From Actinomycetota bacterium (lineage in GTDB: Bacteria; Actinomycetota; CADDZG01; JAHWKV01): a stretch of DNA of 64,000 bases. The translations under genes were made by a program, and so were the position numbers. The DNA is taken from NCBI GenBank assembly GCA_019347715.1, contig JAHWKU010000001.1, positions 124,001-188,000 on the forward strand, written 5' to 3'. Of the stretch, positions 33,366-41,699 are shown piece by piece (the first letter of the stretch is position 1; every line of letters starts with the position of its first letter). Below the pieces are notes generated by a model. The model saw only the letters and a program-made list of their open reading frames with translations. It was not told the origin of the DNA and searched no databases.

Positions 33366-34013
33366 CTAAGCCCCCTTCTTTCGGGCAGCACCTCTCTCCG
33401 GCAGCATTACCGCTTGGTTCCGCCCTCCCGCCTTTGCCAAGTACATGGCCCTATCGGCTTCGGAGATCAGACTCTTCGACCTTTCGCCTCGAGGTTTCTC
33501 GATGGCATGCATTCCAAGTGAGATCGTGACTGTCAGCCCCTCGAAGGGATCGGATGAAATAGCGTTACAGATGCGATCCCCCAGCTCTTTCAGCTCTCTA
33601 CGTGACGATTCCGGTACGAGAAGTGCGAACTCCTCACCCCCGTAGCGCGCAAAGGAATCGATATCTCGAATCTCTGCTTGAATTCGAGAGGCAACTTCGA
33701 TGAGGACTTCATCGCCTACTTCATGCCCGTGTTCGTCGTTCAATTGTTTAAAGTTGTCGATATCAATGACTCCGACCCCAAAGGAGCGGCCGAACTTCTC
33801 CGAGCGCTTGGCTTCGAGTTCCAACTGCTGTTCAAAGTGTCGGAAGTTCCACGTTCCTGTCAGGGCGTCGCGTCCCTCTTCCAGTCCGGCTGCCAAGTTC
33901 AATTCTCGAAGCGATGAACGAAGGGCCTTCTGACAAATTGAAGAGACAGGCAGCTTTGCTTCTTTTACGGCCGCAGCAAGTTGATCATTGAGGTAGATAT
34001 TCACCTTGGGCAT
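33366..34013 (-). CDS. Diguanylate cyclase (GGDEF) with N-terminal ribbon-helix-helix-like domain
   Basis: A 215-residue protein. Residues 1-38 (MPKVNIYLNDQLAAAVKEAK, PVSSICQKALRSSL) look like the ribbon-helix-helix of CopG/CcdA-type DNA-binding proteins. Residues about 48-205 are a GGDEF domain: metal-binding DIDNFKQLND, active-site GGEEF at 125-129, and an inhibitory-site RxxD (RDID 116-119) five residues before it. Both suggest active, feedback-inhibited c-di-GMP synthesis. The ATG has AGGAGG at good spacing, and that site sits inside a dyad that the RHH domain might bind. No sensor domain or membrane segment is present. Confidence 0.82.
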   Translation of the reverse strand: MPKVNIYLNDQLAAAVKEAKLPVSSICQKALRSSLRELNLAAGLEEGRDALTGTWNFRHFEQQLELEAKRSEKFGRSFGVGVIDIDNFKQLNDEHGHEVGDEVLIEVASRIQAEIRDIDSFARYGGEEFALLVPESSRRELKELGDRICNAISSDPFEGLTVTISLGMHAIEKPRGERSKSLISEADRAMYLAKAGGRNQAVMLPERGAARKKGA

Positions 34014-34538
34014 ACTATCCTCCTATGGGGTTATAGGGAGGATAACTCTCTACTAGTTAAATAGCAAGAGAAAGATCGCCTCGGCAGCACAGGAATCCTC
34101 CGAAACGAAGAGCGCTCGAACCCTGCGTGTAGAGCCCGAGGGGCACACACTCGTGCTCAAACCGAACGATTGACAGCCTCTTAAGTCCGCCGGATACTCT
34201 GGCTTGGCGCGGTCCAGCGCCTAGCCAACCGGAACCACCCAGCGGGTACCGGGCTCTGGCGAGGGGGGAACACACTCGGGCCAATTTCGTCAACTCGCTT
34301 CCGAAGTGGTGGCCTCGTCGCTGGGGACGGGCACCCTTTGAAGGCGATGCAAAGGTGGCCGGCGTGGCGGGGAGATCACTGATCCGAAACGGAGCAAGGA
34401 GATTCTGACTCAAGCTCCGCCTGGGCCTGCACACTTATTCCGCGCTGACATTAACGAACTAGTGGTGCTATCGCTCTCAGGCCGAAAAAAAGAAGCTTGT
34501 GATCGAGTCGTGGCACGAGGGACGAGGCGTATTGTGAC
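34014..34538. other. 525-base intergenic region
   Basis: Apart from the dyad at 34016-34044 I see no gene or RNA here. A 125-codon minus-strand frame (34057-34434) has no ribosome site and random-looking composition. Confidence 0.6.
34016..34044. promoter_or_regulatory. Dyad over the ribosome site of the RHH-GGDEF gene
   Basis: TATCCTCCTAT and ATAGGGAGGATA flank a short centre, an inverted repeat with one inserted base. One arm contains the AGGAGG ribosome site of the gene at 34013. It could be an operator for the RHH domain or an mRNA hairpin masking translation. Confidence 0.5.
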
Positions 34539-37500
34539 ATGAGCGATAGAGCGATGCCGGAACTGCCGACAGGGACCGTGACATTTCTCATGACCGACGT
34601 CGAAGGCTCGACGCGTCAGTGGGAAGCTCATCCAGACAACATGCGCGTTGCCACCGAGAGCCTTAACGAAATCCTCTACGACGCCATCGGAAAAGCAAAT
34701 GGCAGTCGTCCCGAAGAACAGGGAGAAGGCGACAGCGTGGTGGCCGCGTTCTCGCGAGCGAGCGATGCCGTGGCAGCTGCCTTGGATATCCAGCAGAAGC
34801 TTGTAAAGGAAGTATGGCCGGACGGAATTGCCCTCCGTGTGCGAATGGGAATCCACACAGGAGAAGTCCAGCTACGCGGTGAACGCAACTATTTCGGCCC
34901 TCCGCTAAATCGTTGCGCGCGACTGCGCGACCTGGCCCACGGCGGCCAGATTTTGTTGTCTCCGGCGACTGAACAATTGGTCAGGGGTTCGCTTTCTGCA
35001 GGGTCCCGCCTCCGGGATATGGGACCTCAGAGAATGAAGGATCTTTCCCAGCCCGAACGCGTCTTTCAACTTACGCATCCCGACTTGCCCGACGAGTTCC
35101 CTCCCCTGAAATCCCTCGAAGCGTTGCCGAACAATCTGCCCGTTCAATTGACAAGCTTCGTCGGCCGCGAAAGAGATATGGAGAAGATCCGAAAGCTGAT
35201 TTCCACTTCACGTCTTGTCACCCTCACCGGAGCAGCCGGCTGCGGCAAAACCCGGCTCGCCGTACAGGTCGCGGCGAATTTATCCGACGAGTTCGACGAC
35301 GGAGTTTGGTTCGTCAACCTCGCCGCCGTTACCGACCCTGCCCTCGTCCCCCACTCCACTGCCGCAGCCCTTTCAGTACAAGAGGAACCGCGCAGAGCCA
35401 TCGTCGAAACCCTTATCGATCACATGCGGGACCGCAGAATGCTACTCATCTTCGACAACTGCGAGCACCTTCTCGCAGCCTGTACGGAACTGGCCGCCGT
35501 ACTCCTCAAGTCGTGTGTGGAATTGGTGATAGTCGCCACGAGCCGCGAACCACTGGGGGTGGAAGGAGAAACTTCTTGGAGAGTGCCTTCGCTGGCTATC
35601 CCAAACCTTGAGAGTCAGGGCTCACCCGATGAATTGATTAACTACGAGGGCACACGCTTGTTCATGGAACGCGCGGTTGCTGTCGCCTCAGACTTTCGAG
35701 CCGACTCAGACGAGGTGCTCGCAATAAGCCAGATCTGCCGGCGACTCGATGGCATACCACTTGCGATCGAACTGGCCGCGGCCCACGTCGATGTCCTCAC
35801 ATGCGAGCAGATCGCATCGAGACTGGATGATCAGTTCCGCATCCTGACCGGAGGAGCCCGCACGGCTCTCGAACGACAACAAACTATGCGGGCCGCGGTC
35901 GAATGGAGCTACGAGCTGCTCACCGATTCAGAGCGCTTAGTCCTCGACCGACTTTCTGTGTTCGTTGGTGGATTCTCCTTGGAGGCCGCAGAGGAAGTAT
36001 GCGCAGACGAAACCGTAGAAGCCTTCGATGTCTTCCGGCTGCTGTCATCCCTCGTTAGGAAGTCGTTAGTGATAAGCGAGAGACGCCCGCATGCGGTCCG
36101 ATATCGGCTGCTAGAAACGATCAAGCAATACGCGCGAGATCGCCTGCGTGAATCCGGCGAAGGGGCCGAGGTTCGGGCCCGTCACCGAGACTGGTTTCTT
36201 GAACTCGCCGAGCGCGCCGAGCCTGAACTAACGGAAGGAGGAAGACAGGTCACGTGGATGGCGCTATTGGAGGAGGAGCACGATAACCTCCGCGCAGCGC
36301 TCGAGTGGTGCGCGGACGATGAGGATCCCGGCCCCATGGCCCGCCTGTCTTCCGCGCTGCATTGGTTCTGGTACGTGCGCGGCTATGCCGGTGAGGGACG
36401 CCGCTGGTTCAAAAGGGCGCTCGAACGACGCGAGCAGCTCCCAACAGAACTCATGGCCAAGGCGCTTCATAGTGCCGGATTACTTGCTTGGGTTCATCAC
36501 GACCACAGGGCCGCGCTCCCACTGCTGAATGAGAGTCTGTCGATTAGAAGGGAGTTGGATGACAAACGAGGCATCGCTCAGACACTAGGAACTTTGGGAA
36601 ACGTTCACTCCTCCTTGGGCGACAACGAGAGTGCAGCGGCCTTGTGGCAAGAGAGCCTCGAAATCCGTCGCCGAATCAATGATAAGCGGGGGGCTGCAGC
36701 CGTACTCGCGAATCTGGCCGTCTTGACAGCAGGTAAAGGCAACTACGAGGACGCATTGAAGTCGTACGAGGAGTCCGTCGCACTAAACCGAGAAGTCGGA
36801 GACCGGCACAACGAAGCTTTGTCACTCTTTAACATCGGTGGGATCTGGGATGCTCAGGGCGATTACGCCACGAGCCGTCGCTACTACGAAGAGGCCCTCA
36901 CGATTGGGCGTGAGCTCGGGGCAAGTCAACTGACCATTATTTGTCTTGGCTTTCTTGGTGGAACTGCCTTCAACCAAGGCGACTATGAAGCGGCCAGGAG
37001 CTGGTGGGAGGAATGTGCCGACAAGAGCCGCCGAGCCGAACACGTTTGGGGAGAGTCCTTCACTCGCGGGACGCTTGCGTATCTCAGTGCGAGCTACGAG
37101 GAGGGCAGGAGATTGTGCGAAAAGGCGGCAGCCATTTCCCGAGAGGCTGGTGAGAAGGGACCTTTGAGGTCTGCGCTTAGATGGGCTGCCCAATGCGCCA
37201 TGGGAGAAGGTGACTCGGTAAGGGCAAAGACATACCTGAAAGAAGCGCTCGAGATCTCGAGAAGTCTGGAACCGGACTCGGCGAGACTTGAGCTACTGGC
37301 TCTCGCAGAAGTGGCGCAGGCAGAGAATGATTTTCAGCAAGCAGCTGATTTTGGACGCCAGTCCCTCCCGATGGCTCGTGATCATCGAGACCGCCAGAGC
37401 ATGGGTTTCGCCCTGCAAGCTATTGGAGCCGCAGAGATCGGCCTCGGCGATATGGACCGGGCAGCCCAACTGTACGCTGCGGGACAAAGGGTTCTCGACG

Positions 37501-37658
37501 AGATCGGCGCGAAGCTCTATCCGCACATGCAGCCCGCCTTTGAGGCCTCGGTTTCGTCTCTCACCAATGCGCTGGGGGCTGAAAAATTCGACGAGCTTTG
37601 GGAAGCAGGAAGGTCGATGCCCCTCGAAGATGCGATCGATCTGGCGTTGCGGTCTTAA
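34539..37658 (+). CDS. Class III nucleotidyl cyclase / NB-ARC-type ATPase / TPR protein (paralogue 2)
   Basis: A 1039-residue protein of the same layout as the gene at 3811. Cyclase domain about 8-185: metal Asp20 (MTDVEGST) and Asp65, Asn124 and Arg128 for catalysis, and Gln61 with Asn117 in the substrate-selecting positions. A Gln/Asn pair in place of Lys/Asp has been described for mycobacterial Rv0386. The ATPase has Walker A GAAGCGKTR (Lys237) and Walker B LLIFDNCEHL, followed by a winged-helix-like region and TPRs from about 640 to 1000 (SLGDNESAAALWQESLEIRR and similar). No DNA-binding domain is present. An ABC exporter pair follows on the same strand. Confidence 0.88.
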   Translation: MSDRAMPELPTGTVTFLMTDVEGSTRQWEAHPDNMRVATESLNEILYDAIGKANGSRPEEQGEGDSVVAAFSRASDAVAAALDIQQKLVKEVWPDGIALRVRMGIHTGEVQLRGERNYFGPPLNRCARLRDLAHGGQILLSPATEQLVRGSLSAGSRLRDMGPQRMKDLSQPERVFQLTHPDLPDEFPPLKSLEALPNNLPVQLTSFVGRERDMEKIRKLISTSRLVTLTGAAGCGKTRLAVQVAANLSDEFDDGVWFVNLAAVTDPALVPHSTAAALSVQEEPRRAIVETLIDHMRDRRMLLIFDNCEHLLAACTELAAVLLKSCVELVIVATSREPLGVEGETSWRVPSLAIPNLESQGSPDELINYEGTRLFMERAVAVASDFRADSDEVLAISQICRRLDGIPLAIELAAAHVDVLTCEQIASRLDDQFRILTGGARTALERQQTMRAAVEWSYELLTDSERLVLDRLSVFVGGFSLEAAEEVCADETVEAFDVFRLLSSLVRKSLVISERRPHAVRYRLLETIKQYARDRLRESGEGAEVRARHRDWFLELAERAEPELTEGGRQVTWMALLEEEHDNLRAALEWCADDEDPGPMARLSSALHWFWYVRGYAGEGRRWFKRALERREQLPTELMAKALHSAGLLAWVHHDHRAALPLLNESLSIRRELDDKRGIAQTLGTLGNVHSSLGDNESAAALWQESLEIRRRINDKRGAAAVLANLAVLTAGKGNYEDALKSYEESVALNREVGDRHNEALSLFNIGGIWDAQGDYATSRRYYEEALTIGRELGASQLTIICLGFLGGTAFNQGDYEAARSWWEECADKSRRAEHVWGESFTRGTLAYLSASYEEGRRLCEKAAAISREAGEKGPLRSALRWAAQCAMGEGDSVRAKTYLKEALEISRSLEPDSARLELLALAEVAQAENDFQQAADFGRQSLPMARDHRDRQSMGFALQAIGAAEIGLGDMDRAAQLYAAGQRVLDEIGAKLYPHMQPAFEASVSSLTNALGAEKFDELWEAGRSMPLEDAIDLALRS

Positions 37659-37667
37659 GGGCTGCTG

Positions 37668-37838
37668 GTGGACAACTTCATCAGACTAACGAGTCTGTCT
37701 GGGTTGGTTATAACCATCCCCGATTCGGATTACCCAACCCTGACGAGGGACTCGGAATTCGACGTCGTCGTGGTCGGTGGGGAAATCACAGGAAGAGATC
37801 ACAGGCACCTCGAAGACTACTTGTGGATCGGGAGGTAG
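37668..37838 (+). pseudogene. 56-codon ORF resembling the N-terminus of a FAD-dependent oxidoreductase
   Basis: GTG 37668 to TAG 37838. The middle reads DSEFDVVVVGGEITG, like the FAD-binding Rossmann start (D)FDVVVVGGGITG of glycerol-3-phosphate dehydrogenase-type enzymes, with one glycine replaced by Glu. Nothing after it continues the family, and no ribosome site is clear. Best read as a fragment left by deletion; a functional small peptide is the alternative. Confidence 0.35.
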
Positions 37839-37927
37839 CCGTTTTCGTCTCCGCCCCATTTCTTGGCAAAGCTCTTGGCGTGATGTACGGGATGTGCCAT
37901 CCAAAATCTTCTCCTTCTCCACTTGAC

Positions 37928-37949
37928 GCTTCGACGCGGGCGTCGAAGC
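37928..37949. promoter_or_regulatory. Perfect 22-bp dyad upstream of the ABC exporter pair
   Basis: GCTTCGACGC-GG-GCGTCGAAGC: two perfect 10-bp arms with a 2-base centre, too tight a loop for a good hairpin, so operator-like. It lies between TTGACG (37923-37928) and TAACGT (37950-37955), 47 bases before the exporter start. Confidence 0.6.
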
Positions 37950-37995
37950 TAACGTTCGCGAAAGGAGCTGAGGCCAGGCCGAACCACGGAACAAA

Positions 37996-39885
37996 ATGCA
38001 AGAATCTCGCATGAGCCTATTAACCCACCGTGAGGGTTTGACGGGCCGTTTGCGGGGCTTATCCGCATCGCCAAGGGTCAAGCTGGCCCGTCTTCTTCCA
38101 GTCGTAAGCGTTCCTCTCACAGTCGGTGTGACGGCCGCGACTTTGCTGGTGGCCGTGATGGGTCCTCTTACGGCCGTGGCGAGGGGATTTCTCGTCGGCT
38201 CCATACCTGCGACCTTGAGCCAGGGTGGTCTCGCCTCTGATGCTGGCGGGCGAACCCTGCTGGCGTTGGGACTGGTTGCCGCCGTGTTCATTGCCCAACT
38301 ACTAGTAAGGAACGTGCACAGCGTTTTAGGCCAAGCCCTCGGCATCGCAGTAGACCACCACCTCGAAGCACGGCTCATTCGGCTCTTCGGCCGGCCCCCA
38401 GGCTTGTCTCACCTAGAGGATCCTTCGATGGCGGATCGAATCGCTCAGTTCCAGGGCGTGGGCAGCGCCGGCTACCGTCCCGGCAACGCCGTGCCGGGTC
38501 TTGCCGGGAGAGTTGCAACCTGGCTCTCAGGGCTCGGGTCTGCGATCTTGCTGGCCGGGTTTCGCTGGTGGGTCGCAGTTGGGCTCAGCGCGGTTTTCCT
38601 CTGGGCGGCAAGAGTCACGCTTCGCGATTATCTGACACTGACGAAAATCCTGACGGGCCAAGCTCCCACGCTTCGTCGCTCCTACTACTACCGAGACCTG
38701 GCCTTCTTGCCGGCTCCCGCCAAAGAGGTACGAGTTTTCGGCCTCGGCACTTGGCTCGTAAGTCACTTTCGATCCTTCTGGTTCGACGCCATGGGGCCGC
38801 TCTGGGAGGAACGCAGAAACCCATGGCCCCTTGGATTGGCCTCGCTGGCGATGGGCATCTCGTCGATAGCGGCGGCTGCCTACGTAGGCTTTTCCGCCCT
38901 TAACGGAGAGTTGGATATCGGGCAGGTGGCGGTCTTCTTGGGAGCCATTGCGGGTCTATACGCCTTCGGCAGCGGATACGGTCCTGGGGACCTCCAGCTT
39001 CAATATGGGCTCGGGGCTCTTCCGACCATCCAAGCCCTCGAGGATGACATTGCCAAACAGCCCAACCTCCGTGGTTCTCCTGCTCCGCCAGACGTACCCT
39101 CCCAGGGAATTCGCTTCGAGGCGGTCCACTTTGCCTATCCCGGCACTGAGCGCTCGGTTCTTTCGGGAACAGACCTCGATATCCCGGCCGGAAAGTCGAC
39201 CGCCATCGTCGGGCTCAACGGCGTGGGGAAGACGACGATCATCAAGCTCCTCTGCCGCTTCTACGATCCGGGGAAGGGACGGATCCTGGTGGATGGGATC
39301 GACGTCCGATCGATCGACCCTAAGTCCTGGCAAAGAAGGATAGCGGCCATCTTCCAGGACTTCGTGCGCTATGAACTTTCAGCGCGAGAGAACGTCGAGT
39401 TCGGTGGAATAGAGATCGAGGGTAACGGAGAAAAGATCACTAACGCCGTCAAGCGAGCCGGCGCCAACGTCATCATCGAGGCTCTTCCAAACGGTTTGGA
39501 AACTCCCCTCTCGCGTGAGGTGACGGGCGGGGTTCAGATCTCCGGAGGCGAGTGGCAACGCATCGCTCTGGCACGGGCGATGCTAGCAATCGAGGCCGGG
39601 GCGAAAGTTCTGATCCTCGACGAGCCCACCGCCAACCTGGACGTTCGGGCCGAAGCGGAACTCTATCGATCTTTCCTCGACATGACCCGGGGCCTTACGA
39701 CCGTTCTCGTATCGCATCGATTCTCCACCATCCGCCGTGCCGACCTCATCTACGTCATAGAAGACGGCAAAGTGGCGGAGCGAGGAAACCATGCCGAGCT
39801 GATGGCTCTGGAGGGCCGTTACGCTCGCATGTTCAACCTTCAGGCGGCCCGGTTTGCGGACCAGAAAGTGCAGGGGACGCCATGA
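37996..39885 (+). CDS. ABC exporter, fused permease-ATPase (lantibiotic/peptide-export type), subunit 1
   Basis: A 629-residue half-transporter: an N-terminal membrane domain (about 30-320, five to six helices) and a C-terminal ATPase with Walker A GLNGVGKTT, FQDFVRYELSARENV, signature ISGGEWQR and Walker B VLILDEPTANLD. The FQDFVRYELSAREN stretch after the Q-loop is common in exporters of actinobacterial lanthipeptide and related clusters. No precursor peptide or modification enzyme was found nearby. Its TGA overlaps the ATG of the second subunit. Confidence 0.87.
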   Translation: MQESRMSLLTHREGLTGRLRGLSASPRVKLARLLPVVSVPLTVGVTAATLLVAVMGPLTAVARGFLVGSIPATLSQGGLASDAGGRTLLALGLVAAVFIAQLLVRNVHSVLGQALGIAVDHHLEARLIRLFGRPPGLSHLEDPSMADRIAQFQGVGSAGYRPGNAVPGLAGRVATWLSGLGSAILLAGFRWWVAVGLSAVFLWAARVTLRDYLTLTKILTGQAPTLRRSYYYRDLAFLPAPAKEVRVFGLGTWLVSHFRSFWFDAMGPLWEERRNPWPLGLASLAMGISSIAAAAYVGFSALNGELDIGQVAVFLGAIAGLYAFGSGYGPGDLQLQYGLGALPTIQALEDDIAKQPNLRGSPAPPDVPSQGIRFEAVHFAYPGTERSVLSGTDLDIPAGKSTAIVGLNGVGKTTIIKLLCRFYDPGKGRILVDGIDVRSIDPKSWQRRIAAIFQDFVRYELSARENVEFGGIEIEGNGEKITNAVKRAGANVIIEALPNGLETPLSREVTGGVQISGGEWQRIALARAMLAIEAGAKVLILDEPTANLDVRAEAELYRSFLDMTRGLTTVLVSHRFSTIRRADLIYVIEDGKVAERGNHAELMALEGRYARMFNLQAARFADQKVQGTP

Positions 39886-41669
39886 CAGACAAGGGCACAT
39901 CGAGAGCGCTGTCGACTTTCCTCGGCCTGGCGTTCAAGGCGGACCGGTGGCGAATAATCAAGGTGCTTCTCATAGAGATTGCGTTCCGGAGCGTCTCCCT
40001 CGCGACAGCTGTCGGTCTCAAGGTAATCCTCGACGGCATCGCACAGACGGATCTCCGCATGATCGTGGTCGGCGCGGTTCTCACGGCCGCGCCTTTGGGT
40101 ATCCAGCGATGGGCCGGGCCGGCCTACATCCGAGTTGAGGTGAACCTGAGGGAAAAAGTACAGATGGAGGTCGAGGCCGAGCTTGCCGCAGCGACGGCCG
40201 ACCCCGTGACGATCGAGCATCTGGAGTCACCAAAACACCTCGATGAGATCAACCTTGCTGCGCAGCAGCGTGGATGGATCGCTCACATGATGGCGACACT
40301 TCTCTCAAACGTCCAGGGTGTCCTGACGCTGGGAGGAAGCCTGGCGTTGCTGGCAACCATTGATCCCAGAGTGCTGTTTCTTCCTCTGTTCGGAATCCCG
40401 GCATTTTTCGCAAGCCGGCGCGCCGCGGCGCTCGTTGAGAAAGCGAATGAAGCCAACGCCGAAAGGCTCAGGAGAAGAACACATCTATTTTCGATCGGCA
40501 CGTCGGCTGAGGCCGGAAAAGAGTTGCGCATCTTCGGTCTGCACGACACGCTGGTGAACCGCTACCACCGCGCGTCTGAAGAAGTCGCCCGGGAAACAAA
40601 CCGGGCTGCGGTGCGGTCGGGGCTCGTGAGAGTGGCCGGTCAGCTTGCCTTCGCCGTGGGCTATGTAGGGGCGGTTGCCCTGATCATCGATCTAGCCGCT
40701 CGGGGCGCCGCGACACCAGGCGACGTAATGATGGCCGTCACCCTCGCAGCCCAAGTGAACGGTTACGTCGCAGGTATGGCCGAATCCGGGGGCACCTTCG
40801 CAAGGACCGTCAAGAGCGCAAAGAGGTTCCTGGGAGTGCTCGATTACGCGGATGCTCACCGACCAAAGAAGACCACTGTCACCGTGCCCGCTACGATCCG
40901 CGACGGAATCGTCCTAGAGGGCGTAACGTTCACCTATCCGGACGCCGCCGAGCCCGCTCTAAAGGACGTGACGGTCAAGCTTCCCGCCGGAAGTGTCGTG
41001 GCGCTTGTGGGCGAGAATGGAGCCGGCAAGACGACCCTCGTAAAGCTGCTATTTGGGATGTACGAGCCAAGTGCTGGCTCCATCAGTTTGGACGGGGTCG
41101 ATCTGGATGATTTCGACCCCACAGATTGGAGAGCCCACACCAGCGCAGCCTTTCAGGATTTCGTACGGTTTGAGTTCTCTATTGGAGAGTCCGTGGGGAT
41201 TGGAGACTTGCCACGCGTCCAAGATGAGAGCGCGGTTCGGTCCGCCCTCCATCGTGCGGGGGCCGAGGAGCTGATCAAGGTGGGGGATGACGGTCTCGAG
41301 ACACCCTTAGGTCGAACGTGGGCTAACGGCATCGACCTTTCCGGAGGGCAGTGGCAGAAGCTGGCCCTGGCGCGCTCCCTGATGCGCCGAAATCCCCTCC
41401 TGCTGGTTTTCGATGAGCCCACCGCCGCTCTTGATGCCGAAACCGAACACGCTCTATTCGAGCGCTTTGCAGCGGCCAGTCGCGAAGAGGTGTCGACCGG
41501 CATGATTACCCTGCTAATCTCCCATCGCTTTTCCACGGTACGAATGGCGGATCTCATAGTGGTCCTCAACCAAGGAAAGGTGGAGGACGTGGGATCGCAT
41601 GATGACCTCGTTCTCCGCCGGGGCCTCTACGCGGAGCTTTATGCACTACAGGCTGGTGCTTATGAGTGA
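39882..41669 (+). CDS. ABC exporter, fused permease-ATPase, subunit 2
   Basis: A 595-residue half-transporter using ATG 39882 (ATGA overlap with subunit 1); the open frame extends upstream but inside subunit 1 and is not coding. It has a membrane domain, then Walker A GENGAGKTT, FQDFVRFEFSIGESV, signature LSGGQWQK and Walker B LLVFDEPTAALD. Both ATPase sites look complete, so the pair is a heterodimer with two competent sites. Substrate unknown. Flanked on both sides by cyclase-ATPase-TPR genes. Confidence 0.87.
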   Translation: MTDKGTSRALSTFLGLAFKADRWRIIKVLLIEIAFRSVSLATAVGLKVILDGIAQTDLRMIVVGAVLTAAPLGIQRWAGPAYIRVEVNLREKVQMEVEAELAAATADPVTIEHLESPKHLDEINLAAQQRGWIAHMMATLLSNVQGVLTLGGSLALLATIDPRVLFLPLFGIPAFFASRRAAALVEKANEANAERLRRRTHLFSIGTSAEAGKELRIFGLHDTLVNRYHRASEEVARETNRAAVRSGLVRVAGQLAFAVGYVGAVALIIDLAARGAATPGDVMMAVTLAAQVNGYVAGMAESGGTFARTVKSAKRFLGVLDYADAHRPKKTTVTVPATIRDGIVLEGVTFTYPDAAEPALKDVTVKLPAGSVVALVGENGAGKTTLVKLLFGMYEPSAGSISLDGVDLDDFDPTDWRAHTSAAFQDFVRFEFSIGESVGIGDLPRVQDESAVRSALHRAGAEELIKVGDDGLETPLGRTWANGIDLSGGQWQKLALARSLMRRNPLLLVFDEPTAALDAETEHALFERFAAASREEVSTGMITLLISHRFSTVRMADLIVVLNQGKVEDVGSHDDLVLRRGLYAELYALQAGAYE

Positions 41670-41699
41670 TGTCCCTCAGGCAAGCGAGGGGATCCCGAC

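Larger units (their letters stand above)
37659..37995. other. Intergenic region before the ABC exporter pair
   Basis: Contains a short ORF/oxidoreductase fragment and a perfect 22-bp dyad, both listed separately. No RNA gene or complete conserved gene is visible. Confidence 0.6.

Noticed and set aside
34057-34250. A tRNA-like stretch on the minus strand containing GGACTTAAGAGGC and GGTTCGAGC
   Set aside because: The arms cannot be paired into an acceptor and D stem; only isolated tRNA-like words are present.
34057-34434. A 125-codon minus-strand frame in the 34 kb gap
   Set aside because: GTG start without ribosome site, composition rich in Arg, Gly and Ser with no pattern, and no neighbour support.
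39552-39881. An N-terminal 110-codon extension of exporter subunit 2
   Set aside because: It lies within the ATPase domain of subunit 1 in another frame; ATG 39882 gives the normal start with ATGA coupling.
41673-41690. A CCCTC/GAGGG hairpin between exporter subunit 2 and paralogue 3
   Set aside because: Five-base stem without a T-run on either strand; not enough for a terminator call.
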